From Methylomonas sp. LW13 (GTDB lineage Bacteria; Pseudomonadota; Gammaproteobacteria; Methylococcales; Methylomonadaceae), in assembly GCF_016865255.1 (NCBI RefSeq), contig NZ_CP033381.1, positions 5,084,001-5,148,000 of the forward strand: a stretch of 64,000 nucleotides of DNA. The letters are read 5' to 3'. Shown piece by piece: positions 1-8,138 of the stretch (position 1 is its first letter; the number at the start of each line of letters is the position of its first letter). The position numbers and the translations under genes are program-made. The notes under the pieces are model-generated. The model did not search any database. It worked only from the letters and a program-made list of their open reading frames with translations, and was not told the origin of the DNA.

Positions 1-624
1 CTGTGGTACGGCGCCGATGCCTTTTTGAGGTTCCAACAGTCCAAAAGGCAGACGGAGATACCGCTTCCGGTGGCTATGGCTCCGCAAGCCCAACCACAAT
101 CTAATCTGATTACTCCCAAAGCCGGCGGCGTGGTTTTAAAAACCGACCCGCAAGGCCATTTTCGCGGTACGGTGTTAGTCAATAATGTGCCGATGCCTTT
201 TCTAATCGACACCGGAGCGACCAAAACCGTGATTCCGAGCAGTATGGCAATCCAAGCCGGTTTGCCGTTTGGCGGCGTGGTGCAATCCAATACCGCCGGC
301 GGCAAAGTAGCGGATCGCGCGACTCAAATCACAAGCTTGGTTCTGGGTAGTGCTGTCATTAAAAATCTTGATGCGCACATCAACGACCACCTGGATGAAG
401 TGTTGATTGGCATGAATACTTTAAAATATTTCCAGATCACGCAAACCGGCAATACGCTGACTTTGTTAGCCAATAACCAAGCCGGCATCAGACCGGCGAG
501 CCAATACGTGGACAGCCCGGAGAACTTGGCCGCCAATCAATCTGCCAAAAAGCCCACGACCATCAAAAAAACCGTGCATTGCGATGAACGCAAAGTCTGC
601 ACCACAACCTATAGCGATCATTAA
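1..624 (+). CDS. Retropepsin-like (clan AA) aspartic protease, 5' partial
   Basis: The frame is open to the first base of the window, so the true start lies upstream. The visible part holds one retropepsin-like domain. FLIDTGATKTVIP carries the catalytic Asp-Thr-Gly, and a conserved I-G-M-N-T-L-K-Y-F segment follows about 70 residues later. This matches the TIGR02281-type single-domain bacterial aspartic proteases, which act as dimers and are often exported or membrane anchored. The anchor, if any, would be in the missing part. The C-terminal 40 residues are polar, lysine-rich and end with a small Cys pair. The stop codon overlaps the next start (TAATG), which suggests co-transcription with yfbR. 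Substrate unknown. Confidence 0.8.
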   Translation: MWYGADAFLRFQQSKRQTEIPLPVAMAPQAQPQSNLITPKAGGVVLKTDPQGHFRGTVLVNNVPMPFLIDTGATKTVIPSSMAIQAGLPFGGVVQSNTAGGKVADRATQITSLVLGSAVIKNLDAHINDHLDEVLIGMNTLKYFQITQTGNTLTLLANNQAGIRPASQYVDSPENLAANQSAKKPTTIKKTVHCDERKVCTTTYSDH

Positions 625-1244
625 TGCCAGCCATTAGCAGCAGCTTCTATGCGTACCTATCGCGCTTGCGCTGGATCAAGCGCTGGGGTTTGAAGCGCAA
701 CGCCCATGAAGAAAATGTCATGGAGCATAGCTGGGAAGTGGCGGTGATTGCCCACACGCTGGCCTTAATCAAAAATCGCTATTTTGACGGCCAACTCGAC
801 GCCAATGCGGTTGCCACCGCCGCGCTGTATCATGATGTGACGGAAGTGATTACCGGCGATTTGCCGACACCGATCAAATACCACTCACCGGCGATACTCG
901 GCGCTTACAAGCAAATCGAACAACAGGCCGAAACCGAGCTGTTGAACTTGTTGCCGGACGCATTGCGCGAGGATTTTCGCGCATTTATTCAACACGAAAG
1001 CCTGCCGGATGCTCATCAGCAAATCATCAAAGCGGCCGACAAGATTTCCGCTTATCTAAAATGCCAGGCCGAACTCAAAGCCGGCAACACCGAGTTTGAA
1101 CTGGCCGCCGCGCAGTTGGCTCAGAATATTCATGAATTGCAGCAGCCGGAAGTAGTGTTTTTTATACAGGCGTTTGCGCCGAGTTGCGGCTTGACGCTGG
1201 ATGGCTTAATGCAAAAAAGCGATGCCGAAACAGGTCGGCACTAA
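624..1244 (+). CDS. yfbR: 5'-deoxynucleotidase YfbR-like HD hydrolase
   Basis: This 206-residue HD-domain phosphohydrolase is close to the usual YfbR length. The metal and catalytic residues are in place: H35 in MEHSW, H70-D71 in LYHDVTEV, and D139 in KAADKISAYLK. E. coli YfbR has the same pattern two residues earlier. The family removes phosphate from 5'-deoxyribonucleoside monophosphates in the cytoplasm and helps balance dNTP pools. The start codon overlaps the stop of the protease gene, so the two are probably translationally coupled. It converges on the nrtR-like gene with only about 16 bp between the stops. Confidence 0.88.
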   Translation: MPAISSSFYAYLSRLRWIKRWGLKRNAHEENVMEHSWEVAVIAHTLALIKNRYFDGQLDANAVATAALYHDVTEVITGDLPTPIKYHSPAILGAYKQIEQQAETELLNLLPDALREDFRAFIQHESLPDAHQQIIKAADKISAYLKCQAELKAGNTEFELAAAQLAQNIHELQQPEVVFFIQAFAPSCGLTLDGLMQKSDAETGRH

Positions 1245-1260
1245 GCTACAAGATCGGGCG

Positions 1261-1929
1261 CTATAATCCGCGCACCAATAGTTTTAACTGATTTTTAAAT
1301 TCGCTTTTCAACCGATAAAGCTGCGCGGGCCTATGCGCGCCGGCTGTTTCGGTTTGCCCTTCTACTGTTTCCAGCACCCCCAGTTCCTCCATTTTTCGTC
1401 GAAAACTGACTTTGTTCAGGGTTTCGCCTAAGCAAGCCTCGTAAATCTTCTGCAATCTTGGCAGGCTGAAGGTTTCACCGGCCAAGTAACAAGGCAAGGA
1501 GGAATATTGCGACTTGTTACGAATCCGCTCCACCGCCGCGGCAATGATGTCGTTATGGTCAAACGGTAAGCGCCGCAAGGCATCCACTGCACAAATAGTC
1601 AGGCCGGGATGGTTTGCGGACAAGATCAAATCGGCATCGACCAAAGCAAAATACGCCACCGAGATCGACCAGCCGCGTGGGTCCCGCGCTGCGCCGGCAA
1701 AGGTTTTCAGTTGCTCTAAATAGGGCGGCAGCAAACCGGTTTTTTGTTGCAGGATGCGTACCGCGGCGTCCAGGCAATCCCTATCGTCTTGCGCGTGAAT
1801 ATACCCGCCGGGCAAGGCTTCCTGGTTTGCGTAAGGTTCTTTGTCGCGCTTGGACAGCGTAACGCACAAGCGATCTTCTTGGATGATCAGCAAGACAATA
1901 TCAACAGTTGAAATAATGGGTTCGAGCAT
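1261..1929 (-). CDS. nrtR: NrtR-type transcriptional regulator of NAD metabolism (degenerate Nudix + winged helix)
   Basis: About 222 residues. The N-terminal part (about 1-140) is a Nudix fold and the C-terminal part (about 150-220) resembles the winged-helix domain of NrtR. The Nudix box has decayed: where an enzyme has R-E-x-x-E-E this protein reads RILQQKTG (from R58), so the metal-binding glutamates are gone. In this family the Nudix domain senses ADP-ribose or related NAD products and does not hydrolyse them. The gene is divergent from an NAD salvage operon, with a strong palindrome between them. I chose the ATG at 1929 because the fold begins at MLEPIISTVD; a GTG at 2007 would add 26 unrelated residues. 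Confidence 0.85.
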   Translation of the reverse strand: MLEPIISTVDIVLLIIQEDRLCVTLSKRDKEPYANQEALPGGYIHAQDDRDCLDAAVRILQQKTGLLPPYLEQLKTFAGAARDPRGWSISVAYFALVDADLILSANHPGLTICAVDALRRLPFDHNDIIAAAVERIRNKSQYSSLPCYLAGETFSLPRLQKIYEACLGETLNKVSFRRKMEELGVLETVEGQTETAGAHRPAQLYRLKSEFKNQLKLLVRGL

Positions 1930-2016
1930 AGCAATATTGAGTTGGGCTACTTGAGGTATCTTAGTTAGTAAAGAATTATAACTATACCTGCATACAAAAT
2001 AGCGCACGATAAATTT

Positions 2017-2043
2017 TTGTTAGTTGCATTATGTAACTAACAA
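2017..2043. promoter_or_regulatory. Candidate NrtR operator (27-bp palindrome)
   Basis: The arms TTGTTAGTT (2017-2025) and AACTAACAA (2035-2043) are perfect reverse complements. Around centre 2030, 12 of 13 base pairs match. It lies between the divergent nrtR-like gene and the NAD salvage operon, 45 bp before the operon's first ATG. Binding by NrtR is inferred from position and symmetry. Confidence 0.75.
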
Positions 2044-2087
2044 GGTTAAGCTAAGCCCATATCAACTATCGTCGCAGGTTAAAGCTC

Positions 2088-2936
2088 ATGGCAAATACTC
2101 AGTTACTGATCATCGATGCGCAAAACGACTTTTGCGATCACGTCCCCGAAGGGTATGTTCCGGCCCTGCCCGTGCCGGGCGCCTGTCAGGATTGCCTGAG
2201 ACTGGCGCAGTTGATTGAACAAGCCGGACTTGCCATTGCCGGCGTTATCGCCACGCTCGACACCCATCACATGATCGATCTGGCACACAACAGCTCTTGG
2301 CTAACTGAAGAGGGTGTAGCCCCACCCCCATTTTCCCGAGTGACCGCCGCTGACTTTTTAGCAGGCCGTTATCGCCTGTCCGTCACACCGGTGTCACCGG
2401 AGCAAAACGATTATGTTCTAAACTACCTGCAACAACTGGAACAGATGCAGCGGCCTTTTATCCTTTGGCCGCCGCATTGTTTAATCGGGACGCCGGGACA
2501 CAAGCTTAACCCCGAGTTGGCGCAAGCCTTAAGCCATTGGGAAACGCGAACCTCCAAACCCGTTACGCTGGTGCAAAAAGGTGAAAACATTTGGACGGAA
2601 AGCTTTTCCGCACTAAAAGCCGTCATCCCGGACCCTGCCGATCAGGCCACGCAGTTGAATCAGGCCTTACTGGAAATGCTCGCTGAGTCGGATCGTTTGT
2701 TAATCGCCGGCCAAGCCAGCAGCCATTGCGTCAAGGAAACGATCAGCGACATTTTGCAGTTCGGCGCCGCCGAGCTAAAACGCAAACTGGTGATCCTGAC
2801 TGACTGCATGAGTCCTGTCAGTGGATTCGAAGCGGCTGTCGAACAATTTTTTACCGAACTGCGCGCACAAGACATTCGTCTGGCAACCAGCGCCGAAATG
2901 GCTTTGGAACTGGTCCCCGAAAATAACCCATACTAA
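2088..2936 (+). CDS. Nicotinamidase-like cysteine hydrolase (isochorismatase superfamily)
   Basis: This 282-residue protein has the Asp-Lys-Cys triad of the isochorismatase/nicotinamidase fold: D10 in LLIIDAQNDF, K164 in VQKGENIW and C214 in QASSHCVKE. As first gene of an operon with pncB, nadE and nadM, its likely job is nicotinamide to nicotinate, the first step of Preiss-Handler salvage. It is clearly longer than classical PncA (about 180-215 residues). Its metal motif is also different: D58-x-H60, with the next candidate histidine at H67, where PncA has D-x-H-x3-H. It may belong to a separate long subclass, and action on another small amide cannot be excluded. Confidence 0.75.
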   Translation: MANTQLLIIDAQNDFCDHVPEGYVPALPVPGACQDCLRLAQLIEQAGLAIAGVIATLDTHHMIDLAHNSSWLTEEGVAPPPFSRVTAADFLAGRYRLSVTPVSPEQNDYVLNYLQQLEQMQRPFILWPPHCLIGTPGHKLNPELAQALSHWETRTSKPVTLVQKGENIWTESFSALKAVIPDPADQATQLNQALLEMLAESDRLLIAGQASSHCVKETISDILQFGAAELKRKLVILTDCMSPVSGFEAAVEQFFTELRAQDIRLATSAEMALELVPENNPY

Positions 2937-2945
2937 GGAATGCAC

Positions 2946-4136
2946 ATGACTCCCATCGTCAAAAGCCTGCTTGAAAACGATTTGTACAAATTTCCGATGT
3001 GGCAAACCATGCTGCATAAGCGCCCGGAAGCCAGCGCCGAATACGATTTTATCTGCCGGAGTACGCCGGAATACCCGCTGGCCGACTTGCTGATTGATGT
3101 CAAACAAGAACTGGATCACCTGTGTTCCCTGCAATTTGCCGATGACGAACTGGCCTATTTAGCCGGGCTGCGGTACTTAAAGCCGGATTTCATCGAGTTC
3201 CTGTCCTTGTTTCGGTTTAGAAGCAAATACATCAAGGCATTTGCCGAAGGCGACACCCTCAGAATTCAAGCCCAGGGTCCGCAAGTGCATGTGATGAATT
3301 TCGAGATATTTTGTTTGTACATCGTCTCGGAACTGTATTTTCGCCGCTTCGACCAAGCGGCGTTATTGGCGGAAGGCCGCCGCCGCTTGCAGACAAAATT
3401 AGCCACTCTTAAAGCCTTTGCCGAGCACCCCGCAAAAACCCATGCCTTCGAGATTTTCGATTTTGGTTTGCGCCGGCGCGCTTGGGGTAGCTGGCAAGAA
3501 GAAGTGGTGCGGACGTTTCAAGCCGAAGTGCCGAGCTTGTTCAAAGGCACGTCCAATGTGTATCTGGCCAAAAAATTCGGTTTAACGCCGATAGGCACCA
3601 TGGCTCACGAGTATCTGCAATCCTACCAAGCCCACGTGGTGCGGCTGCGCGAATTTCAACGCATGGCTTTGGAAGATTGGGCGCAGGAGTTTCGCGGCGA
3701 TTTGGGTGTGGCGTTGACCGACACCATTGGCATGGATGCCTTTCTGCGCGATTTTGATTTGTATTTTGCCAAATTGTTTGACGGCCTGCGGCATGACTCC
3801 GGCGACCCGGTGGTTTGGGGCGAAAAAGCCATCAGCCATTATCAAAAACTACGCATCAATCCGCATAGCAAACGCCTGGTGTTCTCCGATGGTTTGGATA
3901 TTCCCAAGGCGATTAGCCTGTATGAACACTTTGCGGATCGCATTCAGCTGGGCTTTGGCATCGGCACCCATTTAACTAACGATCTTGGCGGCCCCAAACC
4001 CCTGAATATTGTGATGAAGCTGGTGTGCTGCAACGGCGACCCGGTGGCGAAATTGTCCGATGCCCCCGGCAAGACCTTATGCAACGACCAAACCTTTATT
4101 GCCTATCTGCGGCAGATTTTTAATCACTACGCCTAA
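2946..4136 (+). CDS. pncB: Nicotinate phosphoribosyltransferase
   Basis: Converts nicotinate, PRPP and ATP to nicotinate mononucleotide in the cytoplasm. It is about 396 residues, the length of E. coli PncB. Family motifs are FDFGLRRR, FKGTSNVYLAKKF, GTMAHEYLQS (containing the regulatory/catalytic His) and GLRHDSGDPV in the phosphoribosyl-binding region. The length and the HDSGDPV context favour PncB over the larger nicotinamide-specific NadV. An ATG at 2940 is also in frame, but AAGGA at 2935-2939 is well spaced only for the ATG at 2946. It follows the hydrolase gene by a few bases, as in an operon. Confidence 0.93.
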   Translation: MTPIVKSLLENDLYKFPMWQTMLHKRPEASAEYDFICRSTPEYPLADLLIDVKQELDHLCSLQFADDELAYLAGLRYLKPDFIEFLSLFRFRSKYIKAFAEGDTLRIQAQGPQVHVMNFEIFCLYIVSELYFRRFDQAALLAEGRRRLQTKLATLKAFAEHPAKTHAFEIFDFGLRRRAWGSWQEEVVRTFQAEVPSLFKGTSNVYLAKKFGLTPIGTMAHEYLQSYQAHVVRLREFQRMALEDWAQEFRGDLGVALTDTIGMDAFLRDFDLYFAKLFDGLRHDSGDPVVWGEKAISHYQKLRINPHSKRLVFSDGLDIPKAISLYEHFADRIQLGFGIGTHLTNDLGGPKPLNIVMKLVCCNGDPVAKLSDAPGKTLCNDQTFIAYLRQIFNHYA

Positions 4137-4155
4137 ATTCTGCATAGGAATTGTT

Positions 4156-5853
4156 ATGTCTACTTGTCCCTTGACCGTCGCCATCGCCCAAATCAATCCC
4201 ATGGTCGGCGATTTTGCCGGCAACTTGGCGATTGCCAAAGATGCTTATCGCCAAGCCGCCGCGCAGCAGGCGCAATTGTTAGTGTTCCCGGAGTTGTCCT
4301 TGTGCGGGTATTACCCTGGCGACCTGTTAAACGAATCGACCTTTATTCGCAAAGCCTACGAAGCGCTGGCAGAGCTGACTGCTTTTTCAACGCAGTTTCC
4401 GGACCTCGTTGCGATTGTCGGCACGCCGATAAAAGCAAACGGCCCCGGTAAGCCGCTGTATAACGCGCTGATTGCCATCCGTAACGGCGAGACTATTGCG
4501 GAATATCACAAGCAACTGTTGCCCACCTACAATATTTTCGATGAGCGCCGTCATTTCGAGCCGGGTCAACAGGGCGCGGTGAGTATCGACGTCGCCGGTT
4601 ATAAAGTAGGGCTGATGATTTGCGAGGACGGTTGGAACGATAACGCCGACGATTATCCGGTTAATCCTTACGAAGCACTTGCCCGGATGCGCCCGGACTT
4701 GGTGGTCAGCATCAATGCCAGCCCGTCCAATATCGGTAAACGCACGCAACGCCAACAAGTGATTTGCGGCGCCGCCCGCCGACATGAGCTGCCGATACTT
4801 TATGTCAATCAAGTCGGCGGACAAGACAGTATTGTGTTCGACGGCGCTTCCTTTGCCGTGAATGCCGATGGCGAAATTGCCCGAGAATGGCCGGCTTTCC
4901 AAACGGTGATCGATACGCTGCGTTTTGCAGAAGGCGGATTTCAAATCAGTCCGCCACCAGCAGAACCTCAAGCAGATAATGATCAGGAATTCATTCTGCA
5001 ACATATTCTGCTGGGTTTACGAGACTATGTGCGGCGCTGCGGCTTCAAAAAAGTCGTGGTGGGTTCGTCGGGCGGTATTGATTCGGCGTTGACGATTGCG
5101 ATTGCCGCCGAGACCTTGGGGCCGGAAAATGTCATCGCCATCACGATGCCGTCGGCGTTTTCCAGTAGCGGTTCGGTGAGCGACTCGCAGTTACTGTGCG
5201 ATGCCTTGGGCGTAACGCTTTTCAGCTATCCGATCAAGACGCTGGTCAATGATTTTGGGGGGCAATTTCAAAGCAGCTTTAACGATGAATTGCGTGGTTT
5301 GAGTTTGGAAAACTTGCAGGCTCGGCTACGCGGCACCATCCTGATGGCTTACTCCAACCACTCCGGCGCGATGGTCCTCACCACCGGTAACAAAAGCGAA
5401 ATATCGGTGGGTTATTGCACGCTGTACGGTGACACTAATGGCGGCCTGGGCCTGATCGGCGACTTGTACAAAACCGAGGTGTACCGCCTGTCCGCGTATA
5501 TCAACCAACGCGCCAATCGCGAGATTATTCCCGTAGCGATTTTAACTAAACCGCCTTCCGCAGAATTGGCGCCCGATCAGAAAGATACCGATAGCTTGCC
5601 GCCTTACGAGGTATTGGATGAAATTTTGAAACTGTTGATCGAAGGCAAACAGCTGGCTGACCACGAATATCAGCAAGCCCGCGAGTTTGTGGCTGGCTAT
5701 CGAGCCACCGCTGCCGGTGAAGCGGTGTACCAACGCATCGTAGGCATGATAGCCCGCAACGAATACAAACGCCGGCAAGCACCGCCCATCATTCGGGTGC
5801 GACCCAGAGCGTTTGGCGCCGGCCGGCAAATGCCGATAGCGGCCAAACATTAA
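4156..5853 (+). CDS. nadE: Glutamine-dependent NAD+ synthetase
   Basis: 565 residues in two domains. Residues 1-260 form a nitrilase-type glutaminase with catalytic E46 (FPEL), K119 (EYHKQLLP) and C156 (ICEDGW). Residues from about 275 form the synthetase, whose ATP-binding loop SGGIDS lies at 305-310. It amidates nicotinate adenine dinucleotide to NAD with ammonia passed from glutamine. The reading frame extends upstream into pncB, but the ATG at 4156 has AGGA at 4146-4149 and begins exactly at the nitrilase domain, so I start there. It completes the deamido-NAD route in this operon. Confidence 0.95.
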   Translation: MSTCPLTVAIAQINPMVGDFAGNLAIAKDAYRQAAAQQAQLLVFPELSLCGYYPGDLLNESTFIRKAYEALAELTAFSTQFPDLVAIVGTPIKANGPGKPLYNALIAIRNGETIAEYHKQLLPTYNIFDERRHFEPGQQGAVSIDVAGYKVGLMICEDGWNDNADDYPVNPYEALARMRPDLVVSINASPSNIGKRTQRQQVICGAARRHELPILYVNQVGGQDSIVFDGASFAVNADGEIAREWPAFQTVIDTLRFAEGGFQISPPPAEPQADNDQEFILQHILLGLRDYVRRCGFKKVVVGSSGGIDSALTIAIAAETLGPENVIAITMPSAFSSSGSVSDSQLLCDALGVTLFSYPIKTLVNDFGGQFQSSFNDELRGLSLENLQARLRGTILMAYSNHSGAMVLTTGNKSEISVGYCTLYGDTNGGLGLIGDLYKTEVYRLSAYINQRANREIIPVAILTKPPSAELAPDQKDTDSLPPYEVLDEILKLLIEGKQLADHEYQQAREFVAGYRATAAGEAVYQRIVGMIARNEYKRRQAPPIIRVRPRAFGAGRQMPIAAKH

Positions 5854-5863
5854 GGCTAGAGCG

Positions 5864-6910
5864 ATGACTAAATACCAAAAAGCCATTGTGATTGGCCGTT
5901 ACCAAATTTATCACAAGGGGCACGAGCAACTAACACGCCGAGCCTTGGAGATTGCTGACGAGGTGCTGGTAATTGTCGGCTCGTCCTTTCAGTCCAGAAA
6001 CATCCGCAATCCGTTTAAATGGACCGAACGGGCTGCCATGATCGCCGCAACGCTGCCGGAGAGCGAGCAAGCCCGCCTGACATTTTTACCGGTGCGGGAT
6101 TATTACGACGATACGCTGTGGAATGCCGATGTCAGGCGGCAAGTTGGTGCGTGTGTGGCCGACGGCGAACGGGTCGCGTTGGTCGGCTTTAACAAAGACG
6201 AGTCCACGTATTATCTGGATAATTTTCCCGATTGGGCGATGGAGGCGATAGAGTCCGAGCTGGATATTGATGCCACGGCGCTACGCCACCAATTGTTTGC
6301 GGCGGAAAGCGTGGAGACCGCGTTGGCAAATATCGCCAGCCGGATTTCCGTGCCGGTGAGGGATTTTTTAAACGATTGGGCAAAGAATCCTGAGTACGCG
6401 GTATTAAAAGCGGAATACGCCAAAATCCATGCAGAGAATCAAGTCTATGCCGGCATTCCCTGGGATATTATTGCCACCACTGTCGATGCGGTAGTCACCG
6501 TCAACGATCATGTATTGCTGGGTAAGCGCAAACATTATCCCGGCAAAGGCTTGTGGGCTATCCCCGGCGGCTTTCTGGAGAAACGCGAATCCTTGCTGCA
6601 AGGCGCGATCCGCGAATTGAAGGAAGAAACCAGCCTGAACCTGCCGGATGCCGCTTTGCGAGACTGCCTGCAACAGGTTAAAGTGTTTTCCCACCCCAGA
6701 AGATCGTGCCGTGGCCGCGTCATCACGCATGCGCATCACTTTGCGTTGGCAACACCTTGGCCGGATAAGACTTGGCCGGAGATAAAAGCAGCTGACGATC
6801 TTGAAAGCGTGGCCTGGATACCGATCACGCAGCTGCCGGCACTGGAAGAAGCGCTGTTTGAGGACCATTTCGCTATCTTGTGCAACTTCCTGTCATTTCA
6901 AACTAAGTAG
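5864..6910 (+). CDS. nadM: Bifunctional nicotinamide/nicotinate mononucleotide adenylyltransferase-Nudix hydrolase
   Basis: 348 residues. Residues 1-175 are a nucleotidyltransferase with the HxGH signature (H17-K-G-H20) in GRYQIYHKGHEQ. Residues 200-345 are a Nudix domain with a nearly canonical box from G236 to L258 (R250, E251, E254, E255), in which the usual Gly near the end is Ser257. The fusion resembles NadM-Nudix proteins of cyanobacteria and Francisella, which adenylate NMN and hydrolyse ADP-ribose. In this operon it probably also has to adenylate nicotinate mononucleotide for NadE. Its ADP-ribose hydrolase activity could tune the ligand sensed by NrtR, which is an inference. It follows nadE by 10 bp. 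Confidence 0.9.
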   Translation: MTKYQKAIVIGRYQIYHKGHEQLTRRALEIADEVLVIVGSSFQSRNIRNPFKWTERAAMIAATLPESEQARLTFLPVRDYYDDTLWNADVRRQVGACVADGERVALVGFNKDESTYYLDNFPDWAMEAIESELDIDATALRHQLFAAESVETALANIASRISVPVRDFLNDWAKNPEYAVLKAEYAKIHAENQVYAGIPWDIIATTVDAVVTVNDHVLLGKRKHYPGKGLWAIPGGFLEKRESLLQGAIRELKEETSLNLPDAALRDCLQQVKVFSHPRRSCRGRVITHAHHFALATPWPDKTWPEIKAADDLESVAWIPITQLPALEEALFEDHFAILCNFLSFQTK

Positions 6911-6968
6911 GACGATGCACGTTATTTAAGCTTAACAGGGCAGAGGGAATAGCCAGGGAAACTTATCC

Positions 6969-7187
6969 ATGAAACCCGAAGATTTACCAAAACTGGTCAG
7001 CGTTACTATGCCTTACGGCAAATACAAGGGCCGCGTTATCGCCGATTTGCCCGGCCACTACCTCAATTGGTTCGCGCGCGAGGGGTTTCCTGCCGGTGAA
7101 TTAGGCAGACTATTGGCATTGATGCAGGAAATGGATCACAACGGCCTAAAACCTTTCCTCGAGCCGCTCAGACAAATAAAGTCCTGA
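6969..7187 (+). CDS. DUF3820 family small protein
   Basis: A 72-residue protein with the compact family motif MPYGKYKGRVIADLPGHYL followed by LNWFAREGFP. DUF3820 proteins are small cytoplasmic proteins; one Pseudomonas member was described as a quorum-sensing-regulated virulence factor, but no general function is agreed. It is 58 bp after nadM on the same strand and may be read through from the NAD operon, although nothing in the sequence ties it to NAD metabolism. Confidence 0.78.
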   Translation: MKPEDLPKLVSVTMPYGKYKGRVIADLPGHYLNWFAREGFPAGELGRLLALMQEMDHNGLKPFLEPLRQIKS

Positions 7188-7391
7188 CTATTAAGCTGGT
7201 CCTTAATATGACTGGTCTTTATTTGCCCGATATCAGACGGCTGTTTTTTAGGCAAAAAAATTCCGACACGAGGCCGGATTAAGGGAGGAAGTTATTGCGC
7301 TGAACATCTCTGCAATGGTGAGCATAGTATCAGTGTTTCCTAATACCTGGAATGCGACATAATGTCACGCGCCACCTGGCTGAAACGCAGT
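7188..7391. other. Intergenic region with no recognised gene
   Basis: About 200 bp between DUF3820 and the lipoprotein gene, which converge here. Both transcripts should end in it, but the only stem I see (TTTGCC near 7223 with GGCAAA near 7253) is short with a long loop. A small palindrome, GACATAATGTC, lies near 7356. No RNA gene was recognised. Confidence 0.4.
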
Positions 7392-7658
7392 TTAATGATG
7401 CCCGTGGTGACCAAAATGTCCGTGACCGTGATGCCCGCCATAGCCCCTATGGCCTCCGTATCCCCACCCGCCGCGAAACATTGGCACAGGGACCGGCACA
7501 ACAGGCGCCGAATAGCCGTAACTATAGCTACCGTAACCATACGGCGTATACGTCGCTGGATAAGACTCGGCATAGGGTGCGTAAGCCACACAACCGCTCA
7601 ACATAGTCAGACCCAAAAACATCAGGGCGAGGCGTATTCGCGTGTTCACGACTACCAA
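7392..7658 (-). CDS. Small Gly/Tyr/His-rich lipoprotein
   Basis: 88 residues. A signal peptide ends in the lipobox LSGC (C23), so the mature protein is predicted to be lipid-anchored. The mature part is low complexity: Tyr/Pro/Ser-rich first, then Gly-rich, ending in a cluster of GHHGH-type histidines that could bind metal. The opposite strand is also open here, but the lipobox and the coupling with the next upstream gene favour this strand. Its start overlaps the end of the 7652-7933 gene by 7 bases. Function unknown. Confidence 0.62.
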   Translation of the reverse strand: MVVVNTRIRLALMFLGLTMLSGCVAYAPYAESYPATYTPYGYGSYSYGYSAPVVPVPVPMFRGGWGYGGHRGYGGHHGHGHFGHHGHH

Positions 7659-7933
7659 CCTTGCCGTATATTCCGATCACACCGCGGTGCGGGGATGGGT
7701 TGTTGATAGACAAACCCTCTCACTGGCGGCAACCCGTAATAATCTGCCGGCGCCTGGTAATAGCCGACTGCGGGCGGTGGCACGTATGCGCGGTAATACG
7801 GATTGTTATAATGATACCCGTAGTGCTCGCGCTGGTAACTATGATGATGTCTACCGCCCCAGTTGCCGTCATGCGCAAATGTTGCGCTCGAAAATAGCAA
7901 GATGGTTGCCAATAGTGTGGTAAGCCTGAACAT
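7652..7933 (-). CDS. Small secreted His/Tyr/Pro-rich protein
   Basis: 93 residues with a clear signal peptide (LLATILLFSSATFA, cleavage before HDGN). The mature part is rich in His, Tyr and Pro, with HHHSYQREHYGYHY and YYRAYVPPP segments. A strong Shine-Dalgarno (AAGGAGGG on the minus strand, just before the ATG) supports the start. It is first in a two-gene unit with the Gly/His-rich lipoprotein. The shared composition suggests a related envelope role such as metal binding or surface cohesion, but I recognise no family. Confidence 0.65.
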   Translation of the reverse strand: MFRLTTLLATILLFSSATFAHDGNWGGRHHHSYQREHYGYHYNNPYYRAYVPPPAVGYYQAPADYYGLPPVRGFVYQQPIPAPRCDRNIRQGW

Positions 7934-8138
7934 AAACCCTCCTTATCCGGGATCTTCAGTTGCGGCTCATTGTTCACCCGCAGGCTTAAACATCTCTTAA
8001 CTGACGACAATTCTTAATAAGACTTTTCCGCGCACGGCATGAACGGTGCCGCCTGATTGCATATTTCCATAAAATACCTGGCTGGATGGTATGGTGTCAG
8101 GTAAAACAGCTAACAATTGCATTTAACATGGAGACGAT

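Noticed and set aside
7362..7706. Plus-strand open frame of 114 residues over the His-rich genes
   Set aside because: It is a mirror of the low-complexity minus-strand genes, which have a lipobox, a signal peptide and a strong ribosome site.
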